Made by a program: the position numbers and the translations under genes
Shown: piece by piece, positions 6,620-6,679 of the stretch
Numbering within the stretch: position 1 is the stretch's first letter
Layout: each line of letters starts with the position of its first letter
Notes under the pieces: model-generated
Database searches by the model: none
What the model was told of the DNA's origin: nothing
What the model saw: the letters and a program-made list of their open reading frames with translations, nothing else
Source: Pseudomonadota bacterium
GTDB lineage: Bacteria; Pseudomonadota; Alphaproteobacteria; Rhizobiales; Hyphomicrobiaceae
Length of the DNA stretch: 6,679 nucleotides
Direction: 5' to 3'
Assembly (NCBI GenBank): GCA_023410905.1
Contig: JAEYPL010000168.1
Coordinates: 1-6,679 of the forward strand

Positions 6620-6643
6620 GTGCAAAATTCAGCATTTGTGCAC
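6620..6643. promoter_or_regulatory. AT-rich imperfect dyad, possible operator
   Basis: GTGCAAAAT (6620-6628) and ATTTgTGCAC (6634-6643) are inverted copies, nine pairs with one bulged G, around a 5-base centre. The dyad lies 120-143 bases upstream of the chosen start of the secreted-protein gene. It is one of the few AT-rich patches in the window, so it looks like a transcription-factor site or part of a promoter region. I cannot match it to a known regulator, and no convincing -35/-10 pair is visible around it. It might instead serve a divergent gene beyond the right edge. Confidence 0.35.
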
Positions 6644-6679
6644 ATGATACGCACAGCGATTGACCGTTCGGTATAAGCT

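Noticed and set aside
6660..6679. TTGACC followed by TATAAG near the right edge, resembling a + strand promoter.
   Set aside because: The two elements are only 6 bases apart, too close for a sigma-70 promoter. A -10 paired with TTGACC at normal spacing would lie beyond the window.

Overview
The window looks like ordinary chromosomal DNA of a GC-rich alphaproteobacterium. Third codon positions are strongly G/C, TTA, CTA and TCA codons are largely avoided, and protein sequences and gene types resemble those of Hyphomicrobiales (Hyphomicrobium/Rhodoplanes-like). That placement is an inference from sequence style, not a database match. I see no insertion sequence, prophage, CRISPR array, tRNA or rRNA, and no frameshifted gene.

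Left part (1-2263, + strand): the 3' end of a urea ABC-transport operon. It holds the C-terminal two thirds of the permease urtC (cut by the window edge), then the two ATPases urtD and urtE. The gaps are 9 and 30 bases, so one transcript is likely. UrtC would form part of the membrane channel with UrtB (not in view). UrtD and UrtE would power uptake of urea delivered by the periplasmic protein UrtA (not in view). No urease gene follows urtE within the window.

Middle (2352-3510): a small exported SnoaL/DUF4440-type (NTF2-like) protein of unknown role lies on the + strand. It faces a flavin-binding PPOX-fold protein on the - strand. The 25-base convergent gap carries a 7-bp perfect inverted repeat that overlaps the stop codon of the PPOX gene.

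Right part (2872-6500, - strand): in transcription order, a secreted six-cysteine protein of unknown function, malate synthase G (glcB), and the PPOX protein. Gaps are 101 and 72 bases, so they may be partly co-transcribed, but each could have its own promoter. GlcB condenses glyoxylate with acetyl-CoA to malate, for growth on C2 compounds or glycolate. Neither isocitrate lyase nor glycolate oxidase genes are in view. The leader of the secreted protein (6501-6679) contains a GC-rich 7-bp hairpin just before the ribosome binding site. Further upstream is an AT-rich imperfect dyad that could be an operator.

The known genes are conventional. The least explained items are the six-cysteine secreted protein with its structured leader, the exported DUF4440 protein, and the short inverted repeats at gene boundaries. 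I did not find evidence for a novel multi-gene system.
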